A stretch of 61,175 nt of DNA from Clostridia bacterium (GTDB lineage: Bacteria > Bacillota > Clostridia > Oscillospirales > CAG-272): positions 1 to 61,175 of the forward strand of contig JAQXHN010000025.1 of the NCBI GenBank assembly GCA_029007295.1, written 5' to 3'. The translations under genes were made by a program, and so were the position numbers. The notes under the pieces are model-generated. The model did not search any database. It was not told the DNA's origin and was given only the letters and a program-made list of their open reading frames with translations. Below are positions 54,416 to 61,175 of the stretch, piece after piece. Every line of letters begins with the position of its first letter. Within the stretch, counting starts at the first letter, position 1.

Positions 54416-54676
54416 TTACCTTGCGTCCTTTCGGCGTTTTTTACTCTTTCCGTTTTCTAAATAGAAAATACCGTTAATATCGCCGGAAACACTTGCCTGA
54501 CCCGTTTCAAGGTCAAGACGCTTCACCGCAAGGGAATTACCGTCTATATGCAATGTTCCCAGAGCCGTGTCAAGTACAACGCTTCGGTCGTCGAACGATA
54601 ATATTTCGCCTACCCCGGAAACACTCATATGCTTTCTGTCCGATAATTTAATTTCACTGACTTTGTTTTCTTGCAT
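54416..54676 (-). CDS. yabP: Sporulation protein YabP
   Basis: An 86-residue protein of the YabP family. HMSVSGVGEILSFDDRSVVLDTALGTLHIDGNSLAVKRLDLETGQASVSGDI is the family core, a beta-rich domain of two repeats. It is expressed in the mother cell in Bacillus and localises to the spore coat. It lies 51 nt after rqcP and touches yabQ, whose TTG is 1 nt past its stop. Confidence 0.93.
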   Translation of the reverse strand: MQENKVSEIKLSDRKHMSVSGVGEILSFDDRSVVLDTALGTLHIDGNSLAVKRLDLETGQASVSGDINGIFYLENGKSKKRRKDAR

Positions 54677-54727
54677 AGCTAATCACCTCGAAATAATTAT
54701 ATTCCGATTTGTGATAGGATATTACTG

Positions 54728-54970
54728 TCAGTTAATTATTTCATAAAGAGTTGAGGCGTCGGCCTTTCCGACATGCTCGCGAACATCGGTTACACGAAAT
54801 TTGAGAGTGCGTTCCCCGAACATAACCTCGCAAACATCGCCTACCTTAACGTCGTAAGACGCTTTTGCACGCTTTCCGTTAACCCATACGTGCTCTGCGT
54901 CACAGGCGTCGTTTGCAACGGTGCGTCTTTTTATTATTCTTGAAATTTTAAGAAATTTATCTAATCTCAT
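54728..54970 (-). CDS. rqcP: S4-domain RNA-binding protein RqcP
   Basis: An 80-residue S4 RNA-binding domain: MRLDKFLKISRIIKRRTVANDACDAEHVWVNGKRAKASYDVKVGD. It is the orthologue of Bacillus YabO/RqcP, which assists RqcH in tailing stalled nascent chains during ribosome quality control. Its ATG lies 3 nt after the T run of a strong hairpin (54981-55018) that ends the HU gene, and no ribosome binding site is visible. Gene order (mazG, HU, rqcP, yabP, yabQ, divIC) supports the call. Confidence 0.93.
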   Translation of the reverse strand: MRLDKFLKISRIIKRRTVANDACDAEHVWVNGKRAKASYDVKVGDVCEVMFGERTLKFRVTDVREHVGKADASTLYEIIN

Positions 54971-54971
54971 A

Positions 54972-55018
54972 CAAAAAACAGTAACCGGGAACCAGTAAAG
55001 ACAACGGTTCCCGGTAAC
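54972..55018 (-). terminator. Terminator of the HU gene, abutting rqcP
   Basis: A stem of 10 bp (GGTTCCCGGT with ACCGGGAACC) plus flanking pairs is followed on the minus strand by TGTTTTTT. The rqcP ATG begins 3 nt later. Confidence 0.85.
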
Positions 55019-55032
55019 ATAACAAATCGATA

Positions 55033-55308
55033 TTACTTGTTAACAGCGTCCTTAAGAGCCTTGCCCTGAGCAAAATGAACTCCCTTTGATGCAGGAATTT
55101 TAATTTCAGCACCTGTCTGGGGGTTTCTGCCTGTACGAGCCGAACGCTCCTTAACATCGAATGTTCCGAAACCGATAAGCTGAACCTTCTCACCTGCTAC
55201 AAGCGCATCGGTAAGAGCTGCGAATACTGCGCTGACAGCAGCATCGGCGTCCTTCTTTGTAAGACCTGTTTTTGCAACAACGGTATCAACAAGATTTGTC
55301 TTTGTCAT
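55033..55308 (-). CDS. hup: HU-family DNA-binding protein
   Basis: A 91-residue nucleoid protein. A Lys-rich N-terminal helix pair ([34 protein letters not shown]) is followed by the HU signature [24 protein letters not shown] and the minor-groove RNPQTG loop. It forms dimers that bend DNA. It has its own promoter (55345-55373) and terminator. In Bacillus the hbs gene is elsewhere, but an HU gene between mazG and rqcP is common in Clostridia. The symbol is generic. Confidence 0.95.
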   Translation of the reverse strand: MTKTNLVDTVVAKTGLTKKDADAAVSAVFAALTDALVAGEKVQLIGFGTFDVKERSARTGRNPQTGAEIKIPASKGVHFAQGKALKDAVNK

Positions 55309-55344
55309 TTTTAAATCCCTTTCAATTATTTAGAATTCTAACCT

Positions 55345-55373
55345 ATTATAACACCTATTTTATGTAAAATCAA
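55345..55373 (-). promoter_or_regulatory. HU promoter
   Basis: On the minus strand TTGATT (55373-55368) and TATAAT (55350-55345) are 17 nt apart. Confidence 0.7.
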
Positions 55374-55413
55374 TAGTTTTTTTATTATTTTTATCATAAA
55401 TAGTAAAAATAAT

Positions 55414-56097
55414 TCAAAAATTTTCTATAAAATCATTGTTTTTTCGATTTAGTGCTTCCTCTGCATTAATATCGAGTAACTTTGCCGCAGAGCATATATT
55501 AAAAAGCTGAATTCCTATCATTTCCTCCGCCTGCTCTTTTGTAAGCTCGGAATACATGTCGGAATATTCAAATTTACCGTCCTTGTGCGCTCTTGACTGA
55601 AGCTTTTGACATCTTAATAGACTCGGCAGAGCCTTTGGTACATCATCCAGCTTTTTTCGAGTGTTTTTTTGAGCTTTTTCGACCGCCTTAATTTTGTCCC
55701 AATTGTCAAGCACCTCATCGGTGTTTTTAACCTTTATGTCGCCGAAAATGTGAGGATGTCTTAAAACAAGCTTACGGCATATACCGTTAATAACATCGTC
55801 CATGGAAAACTCGCCGCACTCCTTGGAAATTTGCGCATGGAAAACAACCTGTAACAAGACGTCGCCAAGCTCCTCGCACAGATTTTCATTATCGCCTGAA
55901 TCAATAGCGTCTACGGTTTCGTAAGCTTCCTCTAAAAAATTCATACGAACACTTTGATGAGTCTGCTCTTTATCCCACGGACACCGCTTTCGCAGTATGA
56001 GCATTAAATCAAGTAAATCGTTATATGAGAAATTATCCTGCTTTGCAAAGCTTTGTATTTTTTCTTCTTCATACTGAGTATAATTAATTTCCGTCAT
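55414..56097 (-). CDS. mazG: Nucleoside triphosphate pyrophosphohydrolase MazG
   Basis: A 227-residue MazG-type pyrophosphatase. The metal-binding helix motif CPWDKEQTHQS near residue 40 is followed by FLEEAYETVDAID and the EELGDVLLQVVFHA helix with its Glu/Asp pairs near 80. It hydrolyses NTPs, housecleaning damaged nucleotides. Bacillus YabN carries an additional N-terminal methylase domain that is absent here. It follows the spoVB-like gene after 19 nt. The symbol refers to the family, not to the MazF toxin. Confidence 0.93.
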   Translation of the reverse strand: MTEINYTQYEEEKIQSFAKQDNFSYNDLLDLMLILRKRCPWDKEQTHQSVRMNFLEEAYETVDAIDSGDNENLCEELGDVLLQVVFHAQISKECGEFSMDDVINGICRKLVLRHPHIFGDIKVKNTDEVLDNWDKIKAVEKAQKNTRKKLDDVPKALPSLLRCQKLQSRAHKDGKFEYSDMYSELTKEQAEEMIGIQLFNICSAAKLLDINAEEALNRKNNDFIENF

Positions 56098-56116
56098 TTT
56101 ATCTGTTTACCTCAAC

Positions 56117-57865
56117 TTATCTTATCAGACGTAGCTTTTTAAGAATACGGATAAGCTTGTCGCCTTTAGGAATTATTTTAAGATCCTCTTCTGTGATTGC
56201 ACGGAACAGGAATATTGCGGCAATATAAAATAATCCTCCGACTCCGATTGCAACAAGAACGGTCAAGCTTGATTTAATATAGGCAGATATCAGCTTATAC
56301 GAACCGAGAGCGGCAGCCGCACATACAATCGCCGCCATGAGCGGTCTTAAAAATGTGTCAACGATGCTTGGAATAAAGCCTATCTTCTTTGCAACAAAGA
56401 AGAAATTCATTATCACAATAGTAGCGTAGCACAGCAAAGTACCGATAGGCGCTCCGAGAATTTGAATATTCTCCTGCCCGATTAAAAACAGGCTCGAAAG
56501 CATTTTAACAACACAGCCGGCTATAATACTGTAAATAGGATACCACTGATATTTATATGACTGTAAAAATGAATTTGTAATTGCAAGCATAGCAACAAAA
56601 AACACCGCTATTGACTGAACCGATAACAAAATATCGGTATCGAAGGTCATTTCTACAGGATTATTACTCATTGAGAACAATAATTGAATAATCGGTTTTG
56701 AGAGAACGCTCATACCGAGCGCACAGGGTAAAGCAATAAGCGAAGTTACCTTTACCGATGAGTTCATTATCTTGTGAAGCTGTTCCTTTGTACCTGTTGT
56801 TCGTACCGTTGAAATATACGGAACAAGAGACCCTGAAATCGGATATATCAGCGCAGGAGGCAGATTAAAGAACGTCACAACCTGAGTCTTGAACGCCCCT
56901 ATAATACCGGAAATAACCCTCTCTCCGTAGCCGAAGGAGGCAAGTCGGTTTCCGATAATCATACCGTCAAGCATATTGGCAAAGCTCATCATTGATGCGC
57001 TGATTGTGACGGGGATTGCGATAATCAAAAGCGTTTTAAGCAAACGCTTGGTGCTTCTGACAGGCAATTTATCGGCGTCGGCAATTTCAAATTCGCGGTT
57101 AAAGACCTCCTCCTTGAAAACAAGCTTCTTTACAATAAGGTAGCACATGCTGATAAAAACACCTATCGTAAGTCCGAGAATGGTGAAAGCCGCAGCCTTA
57201 GCATACATTATGTCGGCACCGATCTGCCAATCCTTTGTCTCATTTATAAGAGAAGCGATCGACCAGCCGTCGTCAAATTTAAAGCTTAAATTTCCGACCG
57301 CAAAATGATTAATAGACCAAATCGCCAATAATATACCGATAATAAGCTTACCGAGCGACTCGATAACCTCCGATATCGCTGTCGGCGTCATATGCTGATA
57401 TCCCTGAAAATATCCTCTTATAGCGCACGATACACACACAAAAAGCAGTGTGGGAGCTATAGTCAGTATCGACCAATAGAGATGGGGCATTTCGTAAAGT
57501 GACGAAAACCATTTGCACGCCCCCATCATTGCTCCCGTTCCTATTGTTCCTATTACTATAAAAGAGACAAGCGCTATGCGGAAAATCTTTTTTGCTTCCC
57601 GCAAATTGCCCTTTGAACGGCTTTCGCTTATCATGATTGAAATGGCAACCGGTATTCCCGCGGTTGACACCATGTACAGCCAAACATAAATATCGTAAGC
57701 CGAGGAGTAATAGCCCATACCGTTTGTTCCGATAATTCCGGATAACGGTACCTTAAGAAATACTCCGATTATTTTTACAAGAATGTTCGCAACCGTTAGC
57801 ATCAATACTCCGGAATAGAACAAATTTACTGTCTTTTTTGTTGTCTGCTTTATGCCTTTTTTCAA
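56117..57865 (-). CDS. MOP-superfamily flippase, stage V sporulation protein B-like
   Basis: A 582-residue polytopic membrane protein with about 14 hydrophobic segments. It opens with VNLFYSGVLMLTVANILVKIIGVFLKVPLSGIIGTNGMGYYSSAY, typical of the SpoVB/YabM/MurJ-like polysaccharide exporter family. It probably flips lipid-linked cell-wall or cortex precursors. Position next to mazG matches Bacillus yabM-yabN. Whether it is a sporulation-specific flippase or a vegetative one cannot be told from sequence. It follows hemZ after 23 nt. Confidence 0.9.
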   Translation of the reverse strand: MKKGIKQTTKKTVNLFYSGVLMLTVANILVKIIGVFLKVPLSGIIGTNGMGYYSSAYDIYVWLYMVSTAGIPVAISIMISESRSKGNLREAKKIFRIALVSFIVIGTIGTGAMMGACKWFSSLYEMPHLYWSILTIAPTLLFVCVSCAIRGYFQGYQHMTPTAISEVIESLGKLIIGILLAIWSINHFAVGNLSFKFDDGWSIASLINETKDWQIGADIMYAKAAAFTILGLTIGVFISMCYLIVKKLVFKEEVFNREFEIADADKLPVRSTKRLLKTLLIIAIPVTISASMMSFANMLDGMIIGNRLASFGYGERVISGIIGAFKTQVVTFFNLPPALIYPISGSLVPYISTVRTTGTKEQLHKIMNSSVKVTSLIALPCALGMSVLSKPIIQLLFSMSNNPVEMTFDTDILLSVQSIAVFFVAMLAITNSFLQSYKYQWYPIYSIIAGCVVKMLSSLFLIGQENIQILGAPIGTLLCYATIVIMNFFFVAKKIGFIPSIVDTFLRPLMAAIVCAAAALGSYKLISAYIKSSLTVLVAIGVGGLFYIAAIFLFRAITEEDLKIIPKGDKLIRILKKLRLIR

Positions 57866-57888
57866 TGTAAATAACTCCTTTTACAGAC

Positions 57889-59370
57889 TTATCTGTATTC
57901 CGAACAGAATTTTCTGATTTTTTCAAAGCTGTCGTCAAGACGCTCCCCGGCGCCTTCCGCCAGATACTCATAAGGATATTTGGGCGACGCTATTCTTCTG
58001 ATTTCGGTATGGTCGGGCGAAACCATTTTCGTAACCGCTCCTGCGCCGATTGCGAAAATGCTGTGGACCTCTTCCATCATATATATATTATATAAGCCTT
58101 CTTTTCCCTCGACAGAAAATCCGACGTTTTCATAATTTCCTACCGTATTTTTCTGCCTGTACATGTAATAAGGAATGTATCCCGCATTCTTAGCTTCAAG
58201 CTGTGCAAAATCAACGCATTTTCCGACGGTGCCTCCCGTTCTTGAGAAAATATCCTTGTCGTTCCTTACAATATCGGCGGCTCTTTTTACACAGAAGGTA
58301 TGTACAGTAACATTATCCGGATGAAGCTTCATTATTCCGTCGATAGTGGAAACCCAGCTTGCAAAGCTTTCTCCGGAAAGACCGGCGATAAGGTCGGTAT
58401 TGATACATCCTATTCCCGAATTTTTCGCTATATCAAAAGCGCGGTAAAAATCCTTTGCCGTATGCCGACGTCCGATATTTTCAAGCACGGAATCGTTTAA
58501 GGTCTGAGGATTGATACATACTCTTGTAACTCCGCCCTCGTATGCGGCCTTCAGCTTTTCTTTATTTACGGTATCCGGTCTTCCCGCTTCAAAGGTAAAT
58601 TCATCAAGCGAGGCAATATCACAAACGCCGCTTATGACTTCAAGAAGATGGGAAATTTGATATTCGTTTAATATTGACGGCGTTCCGCCTCCTATATAAA
58701 CCGTGGAAACCTTAAATCCCAATTCCTTTATCAGTGAAAAGGTCCTTTTGATATCGCTGTCAAGACGTTTTAAATACGGCTCTATCAGAGACAATAATCT
58801 CGGCGTCGAATAGGAAACAAAAGAACAGTAATTACATCTTGACGGACAGAATGGAATTGAAATATATACCGAACACGTGTTATCGGAAAGCATTTTTATC
58901 TTTTTATGCTCCGTCTGCGCTATATTCAATACCAATGAAGCTTTTTTCGGTATTACAAAATACTGCTTTGTCAGTATTGAACGAATTTCGGTTGTGCTTG
59001 CTCCCTTTTCAATAAGATCACGTACTATCTTTGTGGGTCTGACGCCGGTTAATATACCCCAGGAAGGAGAATATTTAAAGAATTTTTCTCCGGCCTTCAG
59101 AAAAGCCGCACCGAGCGCAACCTTCTCCGTTTTTATTTTTGCTTTGGTTTTTATTTTCTGCTCGGAATGCTCCGCCGTGACGCTTATTTCACCTATAGCT
59201 ATTGTAACCTTCGCTTTAATAAAATCTCCCGCATCCTCGCTTGACACCGTAACTCTCGGAGTTTCCGGAGTAATTTCCTCGTCTTCTGAAAATTTTGCTC
59301 CGGGGAAAAATACCATACAAAGAGTCTGAACATAATACCTGTTAATATTATCGCCGACATGAAGTATCAT
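57889..59370 (-). CDS. hemZ: Coproporphyrinogen dehydrogenase HemZ (radical SAM)
   Basis: A 493-residue radical SAM enzyme. The first 165 residues form an N-terminal domain seen in HemZ. The SAM motif CPSRCNYCSF is near residue 173, GGGTPSIL near 228 and the HemN-like GLPGE-equivalent AGLSGESF near 335. It would decarboxylate coproporphyrinogen III without oxygen, though many HemN-like proteins have other roles such as heme binding. Its ATG overlaps the dtd stop by 4 nt (ATGA). The presence of heme enzymes elsewhere cannot be judged from this window. Confidence 0.88.
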   Translation of the reverse strand: MILHVGDNINRYYVQTLCMVFFPGAKFSEDEEITPETPRVTVSSEDAGDFIKAKVTIAIGEISVTAEHSEQKIKTKAKIKTEKVALGAAFLKAGEKFFKYSPSWGILTGVRPTKIVRDLIEKGASTTEIRSILTKQYFVIPKKASLVLNIAQTEHKKIKMLSDNTCSVYISIPFCPSRCNYCSFVSYSTPRLLSLIEPYLKRLDSDIKRTFSLIKELGFKVSTVYIGGGTPSILNEYQISHLLEVISGVCDIASLDEFTFEAGRPDTVNKEKLKAAYEGGVTRVCINPQTLNDSVLENIGRRHTAKDFYRAFDIAKNSGIGCINTDLIAGLSGESFASWVSTIDGIMKLHPDNVTVHTFCVKRAADIVRNDKDIFSRTGGTVGKCVDFAQLEAKNAGYIPYYMYRQKNTVGNYENVGFSVEGKEGLYNIYMMEEVHSIFAIGAGAVTKMVSPDHTEIRRIASPKYPYEYLAEGAGERLDDSFEKIRKFCSEYR

Positions 59371-59831
59371 CCCTTTTTCCCCCTTTTAAGCTCGTTTGAG
59401 TCAAGAACAATTGTAATCGGACCGTTTAATTCATTTTCAATTATCATATGTTCGCCGAAAACGCCGGTTTCAACCTTTTCTACGCTCTTTCTAAGAAGAG
59501 AAACAAAATATTCATACAGTTGATTTGCCTGTTCGGGCTTTTTTGCGGCAAAGAAATCGGGTCTGTTGCCGTGCGAACAATTTGCGGCTAATGTGAAATT
59601 CGAAATGGCAAGTATGCCTCCGTTTACATCGTTAAGGGCTAAATTCATTTTATCATTTTCATCGCAAAATATTCTCATTTTCGATATTTTAGCGGCCAAA
59701 AGCTCAGCGTCGCTCTTTTCATCCTCCTGCATTACTCCGAGCATAACCAAAAGTCCCTTGTCAATCGCTCCCGTCGTCTTACCGTCAACACGGCATATTG
59801 CTCTGTTTACTCTCTGAATTACCGCCTTCAT
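59367..59831 (-). CDS. dtd: D-aminoacyl-tRNA deacylase
   Basis: A 154-residue proofreading enzyme that removes D-amino acids from tRNA. It opens MKAVIQRVNRA, with SNFTLAANCSHGNRPDF near residue 77 (the GNRP/DF active-site segment, Dtd typical SQFTL) and LNGPITIVLDS at the C-terminus containing the Gly-cis-Pro hinge (GPI). It overlaps rel upstream and hemZ downstream by 4 nt each, so all three are translationally coupled. Confidence 0.95.
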   Translation of the reverse strand: MKAVIQRVNRAICRVDGKTTGAIDKGLLVMLGVMQEDEKSDAELLAAKISKMRIFCDENDKMNLALNDVNGGILAISNFTLAANCSHGNRPDFFAAKKPEQANQLYEYFVSLLRKSVEKVETGVFGEHMIIENELNGPITIVLDSNELKRGKKG

Positions 59832-61174
59832 CCCGCAAAGCCTCTCTTTACACTTTCTATATTTTCTATACTATTTAACCTCGAAACAATGGAATTGACA
59901 TGGTCGAGATTTTTACAGCTTACCGTTAAATTGATTATTATGCAATCGTCCGGAGCCTTCTGCGTATTTATTTGAAGTAAGGTTACCCGCATTTCGGCAA
60001 GGGCGGCTGTAATTGAAGCCAGCAGCGAAAACGAATTTCGGGCGTATACGACAAGCAACGCCTCAAACATAGATGAGTTTTTGCCCAATTCCTCATTCTC
60101 CCATTTAGCCGAAACAAATCTGTCCTTGTATTCGGGCTTACCGTAATTGTTACAAACATTCGGACAGTCCTTTTTGTGAACGGAAACACCGTAGCCTTTT
60201 GTAATAAATCCGATAAGCTCATCACCCGGCAACGGATTGCAGCATTTTGCAAACTTCACGGCGCAGCCTTCTATACCGTCAATTATTACACCGCCGTTTT
60301 TATGCTTATGAGTAATCGTACCCGTTTTAATACTGTCTACCGTAATGGGCTTTTCCTCTTCGGGTATCTTAACTACTCTGTCAAACTCATCCTTCAATCT
60401 GCCGGAAATCTTGCTGATACTGAGTCCGCCGTATCCTATAGTATTATAGAGACTGTCAACGGATACTATACCTATTCTCGGAATGATGTTGGACAGTATT
60501 TCCTCCATCTGCTCTTCGGTAAAAGGACGGTTGTATTTTCTCAGCTCTTTTTCAATCTCGTATTTTCCGACCTGAATATTTTCTTCCTGCTTTTCCTTTT
60601 TAAACCACTGTCTGATTTTGGTTCGAGCTTCACCCGTCTTTACAATCTTAAGCCAATCCCTGCTCGGACCCTTTGAAGACGAAGAAGTCAGTATCTCAAC
60701 TATCTCACCGTTGTGGGGCACGCGGTCGATAGGCACTATCATACCGTTAATTTTTGCTCCGACCATACGGTTTCCGACTTGTGAGTGAATCGCATAAGCA
60801 AAATCTATAACGGTTGAACCGTACGGCAATGTTATGACATCTCCCTTAGGAGTGAATACAAAGGTTTCATCATGAAAAATATCAATTTTGAGCGCCTGCA
60901 TAAACTCGTCGGGGTCTCTCGTATCGTCCTCGGTGTCGATAAGCTTGGCAATCCATTCAAGCTTACGGTCGATTTCTTCCTTACTCTGAGTTCCCGCCTT
61001 ATATTTCCAATGAGCGCATATACCGTATTCAGCTATACGGTGCATTTCCTCAGTCCTTATCTGTATCTCAAAAGGCTTACCTTTAGGTCCGATAAGTGTT
61101 GTATGAAGGGACTGATAACCGTTAGGCTTTGGCATGGCTATATAGTCCTTAAATCTTCCGGGTATAGGCTTATA
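59828..61174 (-). CDS. rel: Bifunctional (p)ppGpp synthetase/hydrolase, C-terminal part
   Basis: The gene enters from the right edge, so about 449 C-terminal residues are visible and the HD hydrolase domain is missing. The first visible codons read YKPIPGRFKDYIAMPKPNGY, the synthetase core. QIRTEEMHRIAEYGICAHWKYK closes the synthetase domain. A TGS domain follows (DIFHDETFVFTPKGDVITLPYGSTVIDFAY), then a zinc-finger-like segment (FAKCCNPLPGDEL) and a C-terminal ACT domain. It controls the stringent response on stalled ribosomes. The continuation should lie beyond the window. Stop at 59828 overlaps the dtd ATG by 4 nt. Confidence 0.95.
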   Translation of the reverse strand, partial: YKPIPGRFKDYIAMPKPNGYQSLHTTLIGPKGKPFEIQIRTEEMHRIAEYGICAHWKYKAGTQSKEEIDRKLEWIAKLIDTEDDTRDPDEFMQALKIDIFHDETFVFTPKGDVITLPYGSTVIDFAYAIHSQVGNRMVGAKINGMIVPIDRVPHNGEIVEILTSSSSKGPSRDWLKIVKTGEARTKIRQWFKKEKQEENIQVGKYEIEKELRKYNRPFTEEQMEEILSNIIPRIGIVSVDSLYNTIGYGGLSISKISGRLKDEFDRVVKIPEEEKPITVDSIKTGTITHKHKNGGVIIDGIEGCAVKFAKCCNPLPGDELIGFITKGYGVSVHKKDCPNVCNNYGKPEYKDRFVSAKWENEELGKNSSMFEALLVVYARNSFSLLASITAALAEMRVTLLQINTQKAPDDCIIINLTVSCKNLDHVNSIVSRLNSIENIESVKRGFAG

Positions 61175-61175
61175 C

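Noticed and set aside
1-61175. CRISPR arrays, insertion sequences, prophage or attachment sites
   Set aside because: I saw no regularly spaced repeats, transposase, integrase or phage structural genes, and no tRNA-flanking duplication at the tRNA-Arg gene.

Overview
The window reads as a chromosomal segment of an anaerobic, spore-forming, moderately AT-rich Firmicute of class Clostridia, most likely a gut Oscillospiraceae/Ruminococcaceae-type organism. The evidence is an electron-bifurcating [FeFe] hydrogenase operon, an oxygen-sensitive class III ribonucleotide reductase, sporulation genes (yabP, yabQ, a spoVB-type flippase) in the Bacillus yabM-yabN-yabO-yabP-yabQ-divIC order, a T-box leader on thrS, and typical Firmicutes promoters and ribosome binding sites. 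The genus is inference. I see no prophage, insertion sequence or CRISPR array.

Layout. 1-5.3 kb: the start of a secreted protein (minus strand), then a plus-strand operon of a large glycoside hydrolase, a Sel1-repeat protein and a D-2-hydroxyacid dehydrogenase. 5.4-7.4 kb: an SDR reductase beside a decayed serine-palmitoyltransferase-like gene with two frameshifts and one nonsense codon. 7.6-15.2 kb: rpoB-rpoC on the minus strand behind a long structured leader. 15.3-16.4 kb: rpsT and an orphan mazF-type toxin gene. 16.4-21 kb: a phosphohexomutase, a prephenate-dehydratase-like protein and htpG (minus). 21-26.3 kb: a lipoprotein, a C_GCAxxG_C_C protein, nrdG, then two NrdR boxes, nrdD fused to a glutaredoxin-like domain, and trxB. 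26.5-30.9 kb: lipoproteins, a MecA-like adaptor, a ComEC-like metallo-beta-lactamase lipoprotein, a peptidase E and an Mrp-type Fe-S carrier.

30.9-39.2 kb is the most striking block. Ten plus-strand genes form one apparent operon. The last five match the Acetobacterium woodii hydCEDBA arrangement (electron-bifurcating hydrogenase). The first five (DRTGG protein, RsbW-like ATPase, sensory-type [FeFe] hydrogenase, second DRTGG-like protein, PHP phosphoesterase) look like an H2 or redox sensing module that feeds back on the enzyme.

39.3-49 kb: a TetR repressor divergent from fucO with a palindromic operator, a possible small pseudoknot RNA, tRNA-Arg(ACG), a Cys-rich protein, DUF5685-DnaJ-membrane protein genes, a foldase-like lipoprotein, fumC and an unknown protein. 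49-52.8 kb: a T-box (Thr) leader, thrS and an ADP-ribosylglycohydrolase-like protein. 52.9-61.2 kb: a minus-strand housekeeping and sporulation block, read from the right edge as rel (partial), dtd, hemZ, spoVB-like, mazG, HU, rqcP, yabP, yabQ, divIC and a ymfI-like reductase.

Start codons were re-chosen from ribosome binding sites for rpoB, rpoC, rpsT, htpG, the mecA-like gene and several others. Each choice is explained in its entry. All functional calls rest on recognised motifs and gene order; no database search was run.
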